This document shows, one piece after another, positions 7,413-10,127 of a DNA stretch of 10,127 nt. How positions within the stretch are numbered: the first letter of the stretch is position 1; each line of letters begins with the position of its first letter. Made by a program: the position numbers and the translations under genes. The notes under the pieces are model-generated. The model was not told the origin of the DNA, made no database searches, and was given only the letters and a program-made list of their open reading frames with translations. This DNA is from Planctomycetaceae bacterium (GTDB lineage Bacteria > Planctomycetota > Planctomycetia > Pirellulales > Pirellulaceae): positions 1-10,127 of the forward strand of contig SLEY01000172.1 of NCBI GenBank assembly GCA_007124535.1, given 5' to 3'.

Positions 7413-8531
7413 ATGCCGATCACGATTATCGTCGGAGGTCAGTTCGGTTCTGAAGGAAAGGGCAAGGTCGCCCACTGGTTCGCGCGGGAGTTCGACGCGG
7501 CTGCAGTGGTTCGTGTTGGAGGACCGAATTCCGGGCATACGGTAGTCGATGATCACGGGCGTTCCCGCATATTTCGCCAGTTGCCGACTGCGGCCGTACT
7601 GCCGAATGTCCTTTGCGCCATCGCGGCGGGCAGCTATATTGATCCGGAGCTTTTTCTTGCAGAAGTTTCGGATGCCGGACTGGCCCCCGACCGAGTTGCG
7701 GTCGACCCCGACGCGATGGTAATCACGGATGACGATCGGCGGGCCGAGCGCGAGCAGCATCTGAACCGCCGAATCGGCTCCACCGGCTCCGGAACGGGGG
7801 CTGCCGTCGTGCGGCGTGTCCTGCGGGGTTCCGACGCGCGATTCGCCGGCGATCAGCCGGAATTGCTGCCCTTCGTGCGGCCGACGAAACCCCTGTTGGG
7901 CGACTTGCTTGCGGATGGTGCGCGCGTCCTTATCGAAGGCACACAAGGCTACGGGCTTTCGCTGCTTCACTCCGACTCCTTTCCCTACGTGACAAGCCGG
8001 GACACGACGGCAGCGGCGTTCCTGGCCGAAGCCGGACTGAGTCCCCTTCTGGTGGACCAAGTCGTCTTGGTGGTTCGCGCGTTCCCCATCCGTGTGGCCG
8101 GCCGGTCCGGGTTGCTGCCCAACGAAATCGACTGGGAAACGCTGGTTTCCGAATCGGGGTTGAGCGATGGGTATTGCGAATACACTTCGGTAACCAAACA
8201 GGTTCGCAGGATCGGACGATTCGATGCGGAAATTGTGAAGGCCGGAATCCTGGCCAACCAGCCGACAAAAGTCGTCCTCAATCATCTGGATTATGTGGAT
8301 CCCGGAGTCGATGGTCCGGGATCGTTGTCGAATCGTGCAGAAGAGTTCATCCGACAGGTGGAAGCGCAGATTGGCTGCCGGGTGGATTTTTGCGGTACAT
8401 CTCCGCGCGATTTGTGGGAAACGCAGGTCAGTCGCCTTCGTAAAGGACTTTCTGATGACGGAATCAACCTCCGGAGACCGGCCGGATTCGAAGAGCCGAA
8501 GAATAGCGGACGACGAGTACATTCGGGATGA
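7413..8531 (+). CDS. Short adenylosuccinate synthetase homologue, PurZ-like
   Basis: PurA joins aspartate to IMP using GTP; the phage relative PurZ joins it to dGMP, the first committed step to 2-aminoadenine (Z) nucleotides. This product has 372 residues against about 430 for bacterial PurA, close to the short archaeal PurA and phage PurZ forms. The P-loop reads GGQFGSEGKGK (8-18): Ser13 stands where E. coli PurA has the catalytic Asp13, the change described for PurZ. The second catalytic residue, H42 of NSGHTVV, is kept. Other family stretches are IGSTGSGTGAAVVRR (121-135), IEGTQGYGLSL (174-184), YVTSRDTTAAAFLA (192-205), IDWETL (239-244) and TSVTKQVRRIGRF (258-270), where PurA has TTGRRRRTGW. 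The guanine-specificity stretch TKLD of PurA is NHLD (290-293), so the phosphate donor may not be GTP. The last 25 residues are read over the next gene. A housekeeping PurA would be expected elsewhere. Sure of the family, less of the PurZ reaction. Confidence 0.83.
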   Translation: MPITIIVGGQFGSEGKGKVAHWFAREFDAAAVVRVGGPNSGHTVVDDHGRSRIFRQLPTAAVLPNVLCAIAAGSYIDPELFLAEVSDAGLAPDRVAVDPDAMVITDDDRRAEREQHLNRRIGSTGSGTGAAVVRRVLRGSDARFAGDQPELLPFVRPTKPLLGDLLADGARVLIEGTQGYGLSLLHSDSFPYVTSRDTTAAAFLAEAGLSPLLVDQVVLVVRAFPIRVAGRSGLLPNEIDWETLVSESGLSDGYCEYTSVTKQVRRIGRFDAEIVKAGILANQPTKVVLNHLDYVDPGVDGPGSLSNRAEEFIRQVEAQIGCRVDFCGTSPRDLWETQVSRLRKGLSDDGINLRRPAGFEEPKNSGRRVHSG

Positions 8532-9471
8532 TGCGGAAGCCCAGAAGCGGTATGACAAATGGCAGGCAAGGGACCCGTTTCCCGGAATACAGCCTGCACT
8601 CCTGCATTCCGGACAGATCCGTGACTATATCCTCAAGACCGGGATGCTGTCGCCGTTTACGGAAGACGATCTGAAAAAGATCAAACCTGCATCGTTGGAG
8701 ATTCCTTTTGAGGGCCGGGTGGTGTACTGGGACGAAAACGAAGTGAAGTATGATCAGCAGGTGGTTATTGATAGCGGCAAATACGACAGGCCACGCAAGT
8801 TTTCTCTCAGACGTAATTCAATTGCATTCGTCCAAGTCAAGCCGAAATTTCGTTTGCCCTACTACATTGCGATCCGTTTCAATCTCAAGATTACGCACGT
8901 GTACCGAGGGCTGCTTCTGGGAACCGGCCCGCTAGTGGATCCGGGGTATGAAGGCGATCTCTTTATTCCTTTGCACAATCTGACCGACAATGAATACGTG
9001 TTCGAAGCTGGGGAGGGCTTATTATGGATGGAGTTTACCAAGCTGCAGTGGGATGATGATGCCCGAAGTGAGACAATGACAGAATGCGTGCCCAGAATGC
9101 CCGAGGGATACAACCCTTTTCCGAAACGCAAACGTTGGTTGCCGCTTGACGCGTTTTTCAGAAAGGCCCACGATCTTAGGTCAATCCGAAGTTCGATCCC
9201 TCAGGAAATCCGATCCGCCGAGAGAGCGGCCGTTGGAGCAGCAAGAACTGTGCAAAGGTTTACTGCGGCCTTAACATTAGGTGGACTCATCGCGGTTTTT
9301 GCACTCGGAATGACGGTTTTGCGCAGCCATCTGACGACACTGAATCTCGCAAATGAGGTTCGGCACGAAATTGGCGGAGAGCAGGTGGAGATGCGGGCGA
9401 AACTCGAAACATTGTCTGCGCAGCTAGAGGAACTGCGAAGAGACTTGGTGCCCCCTGAGGAGCGGCAGTGA
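8455..9471 (+). CDS. Divergent dCTP deaminase/dUTPase-fold protein with membrane anchor and coiled coil
   Basis: A 338-residue protein. Residues 1-40 are charged and probably flexible. Residues 42-200 resemble the dCTP deaminase/dUTPase fold: FPGIQPALLHSGQIRDYI, KPASLEIPFEGRV, then RGLLLGTGPLVDPGYEGDL and FIPLHNLTDNEYVFEAGEGL, equivalent to the IDPG-x-x-G strand and what follows in Dcd. Aligned there, E. coli Dcd catalytic E138 falls on P172, and S111 and R115 also appear replaced, so deamination is unlikely. D162 and Y165, at dUTPase motif 3 positions, remain. Residues 268-289 (RFTAALTLGGLIAVFALGMT) form one transmembrane helix, followed by a heptad-like stretch at 298-330 (EMRAKLETLSAQLEELRRD). 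AGGA at 8444-8447, seven bases before the ATG, decides the start. It overlaps the preceding gene by 77 bases in another frame. It may be a nucleotide-binding membrane sensor or effector; that role is inference. Confidence 0.78.
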   Translation: MTESTSGDRPDSKSRRIADDEYIRDDAEAQKRYDKWQARDPFPGIQPALLHSGQIRDYILKTGMLSPFTEDDLKKIKPASLEIPFEGRVVYWDENEVKYDQQVVIDSGKYDRPRKFSLRRNSIAFVQVKPKFRLPYYIAIRFNLKITHVYRGLLLGTGPLVDPGYEGDLFIPLHNLTDNEYVFEAGEGLLWMEFTKLQWDDDARSETMTECVPRMPEGYNPFPKRKRWLPLDAFFRKAHDLRSIRSSIPQEIRSAERAAVGAARTVQRFTAALTLGGLIAVFALGMTVLRSHLTTLNLANEVRHEIGGEQVEMRAKLETLSAQLEELRRDLVPPEERQ

Positions 9472-9681
9472 TTAACAAGAAATCGGGTGTTCAGTTTTCG
9501 ACCCACTTCTGGATGGCAACTTGGAAATCTCTAGCAGTGACCCGTGATATTGAGGATATGGATGACGGGATTGTTGCGGCGTCAGGTGAACAAGATTGAA
9601 TCGGGGTAGGCTGTCGTATTTCTTAGTCGAAGCGTTCGACTGGCAGGAATCGAGCATGAACGAATTGTGTTGGAGATCATC
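9472..9681. other. Non-coding gap before the Tat-exported protein gene
   Basis: No convincing gene is seen in these 210 bases apart from the small leader ORF listed separately. A minus-strand ORF crossing it is a shadow of the following gene and lacks recognisable protein motifs. A TTGAAT (9596-9601) with TATTTC (9617-9622) has a short 15-base spacer and is only a weak promoter candidate. No strong terminator follows the operon. Confidence 0.5.
9625..9641. repeat. Perfect 17-base inverted repeat (7-bp arms, 3-base loop)
   Basis: AGTCGAAGCGTTCGACT folds as AGTCGAA / TTCGACT around GCG. It sits about 40 bases before the ATG of the exported protein. No T run follows on either strand, so it is more likely an operator or leader hairpin than a terminator. 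Confidence 0.4.
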
Positions 9682-9685
9682 ATGA
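9656..9685 (+). CDS. Possible nine-residue leader ORF overlapping the next start
   Basis: ATG at 9656 opens a nine-codon ORF, MNELCWRSS, whose TGA stop (9683-9685) overlaps the ATG of the following gene as ATGA. AGGA lies upstream at about 9645-9648. It follows the hairpin at 9625-9641. Such an arrangement could couple translation, but a chance ORF of this size is common. Confidence 0.2.
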   Translation: MNELCWRSS

Positions 9686-10127
9686 GAAGAACCGGGGGAC
9701 ATTGGAATCGGCGAGAGTTTTTGGCTGGGATCGGCGCGGTGGCGGCGACCCACCTGGTCGCACCGGCCGGCGGAAACGAGACGGCGGGGGCGGACCTGAA
9801 GCTGGGCATCGACAATTTCTCGATCCGGGCCTTCCACTGGAAGGCGCCCCAGTTGATCGACTATGCCGCCTCGCTGAATTTGGATGCCCTGCTGCTGTCC
9901 GATCTGGAAGTCTACGAGAGTCTGGAACCGGACTATTTGAAAACCATCCGAGAGCAGGCCCGGCGGGCCGGGATCGAATTGCAGGCCGGAACCGGCAGCA
10001 TCTGCCCGACTTCCCGCTCCTACAACGCCGACCGCTGGGGTCCTGCCGAGGATCATGCCCGCCTGCTGATCCGCACGGCCGCCCACTTGGGCTGCGACGT
10101 CGCCCGCTGCTATTTGGGCAGCCGCCG
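9682..10127 (+). CDS. Tat-exported sugar phosphate isomerase/epimerase-like TIM-barrel protein, cut by window edge
   Basis: The first 148 residues of a longer protein. It opens MRRTGGHWNRREFLAGIGAV, a twin-arginine signal (NRREFLAG at residues 9-16) with a hydrophobic stretch to about APAGG at 27-31, so it should be exported folded. The mature part begins LKLGIDNFSIRAFHWKAPQLIDYA, continues LNLDALLLSDL, IREQARRAGIELQAGTGSICP and DHARLLIRTAAHLGCDVARC. This is the pattern of the xylose-isomerase-like/AP-endonuclease-2 TIM-barrel family, which planctomycetes carry in many copies. Metal ligands would lie beyond the edge. GGAG at 9672-9675, six bases before ATG, supports the start. Activity and sugar are unknown. 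Confidence 0.83.
   Translation, partial: MRRTGGHWNRREFLAGIGAVAATHLVAPAGGNETAGADLKLGIDNFSIRAFHWKAPQLIDYAASLNLDALLLSDLEVYESLEPDYLKTIREQARRAGIELQAGTGSICPTSRSYNADRWGPAEDHARLLIRTAAHLGCDVARCYLGSR

Noticed and set aside
7080..8558. 492-codon minus-strand ORF
   Set aside because: It runs opposite the end of the fusion gene and the whole PurZ-like gene, both with strong family motifs; the translated sequence resembles nothing known.
5340..9471. The operon as a remnant of a Z-genome prophage
   Set aside because: No phage structural, replication, integrase or lysis gene and no DatZ, MazZ or PolZ homologue is present; flanking genes are ordinary metabolic ones. A prophage-derived origin cannot be excluded, only not shown.
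9472..10086. 204-codon minus-strand ORF
   Set aside because: Most of it is the complement of the Tat-exported TIM-barrel protein, which has a signal peptide, ribosome binding site and family sequence.

Overview
The window looks like chromosomal DNA of a planctomycete, probably a Pirellulales-type organism. This is inferred from the gene set: a twin-arginine-exported sugar phosphate isomerase/epimerase-like protein, a THUMP-like SAM methyltransferase, an exported glycerophosphodiesterase and a small arginine-rich unknown protein. Moderately high GC and patchy Shine-Dalgarno use fit this. No rRNA, tRNA, CRISPR array, transposase or integrase was seen.

Bases 1-2650 hold three minus-strand genes. 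In transcription order they are a small protein of unknown function (2240-2650), an exported glycerophosphodiester phosphodiesterase (1306-2199), and phosphoglycerate kinase (1109 to the left edge, missing about its last 25-30 residues). A plausible promoter for pgk lies at 1175-1203. From 2698 transcription switches to the plus strand: a THUMP-like methyltransferase (2698-3921) and an enolase-superfamily enzyme of muconate-cycloisomerase type (4011-5144, GTG start set by a strong ribosome binding site).

Bases 5253-9471 are the most interesting part. A promoter-like site precedes three tightly packed plus-strand genes. The first (5340-7409) is a 689-residue fusion of a YprB-type RNase H-like exonuclease, a DUF429 domain and a P-loop nucleotide kinase-like domain. 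The second (7413-8531) is a short adenylosuccinate-synthetase homologue. It carries Ser where PurA has its catalytic Asp, as in the phage enzyme PurZ that makes the precursor of 2-aminoadenine (Z) nucleotides. The third (8455-9471) is a divergent dCTP-deaminase/dUTPase-fold protein with a C-terminal transmembrane helix and coiled coil, lacking the deaminase catalytic residues. Genes one and two are 3 bases apart; genes two and three overlap by 77 bases. Together they suggest an undescribed nucleotide-centred system, either making or sensing an unusual purine deoxynucleotide or acting in phage defence. Function is inferred from domains and gene order only.

After a 210-base gap holding a perfect inverted repeat and a possible 9-codon leader ORF, a Tat-exported TIM-barrel protein (9682 onward) runs off the right edge.
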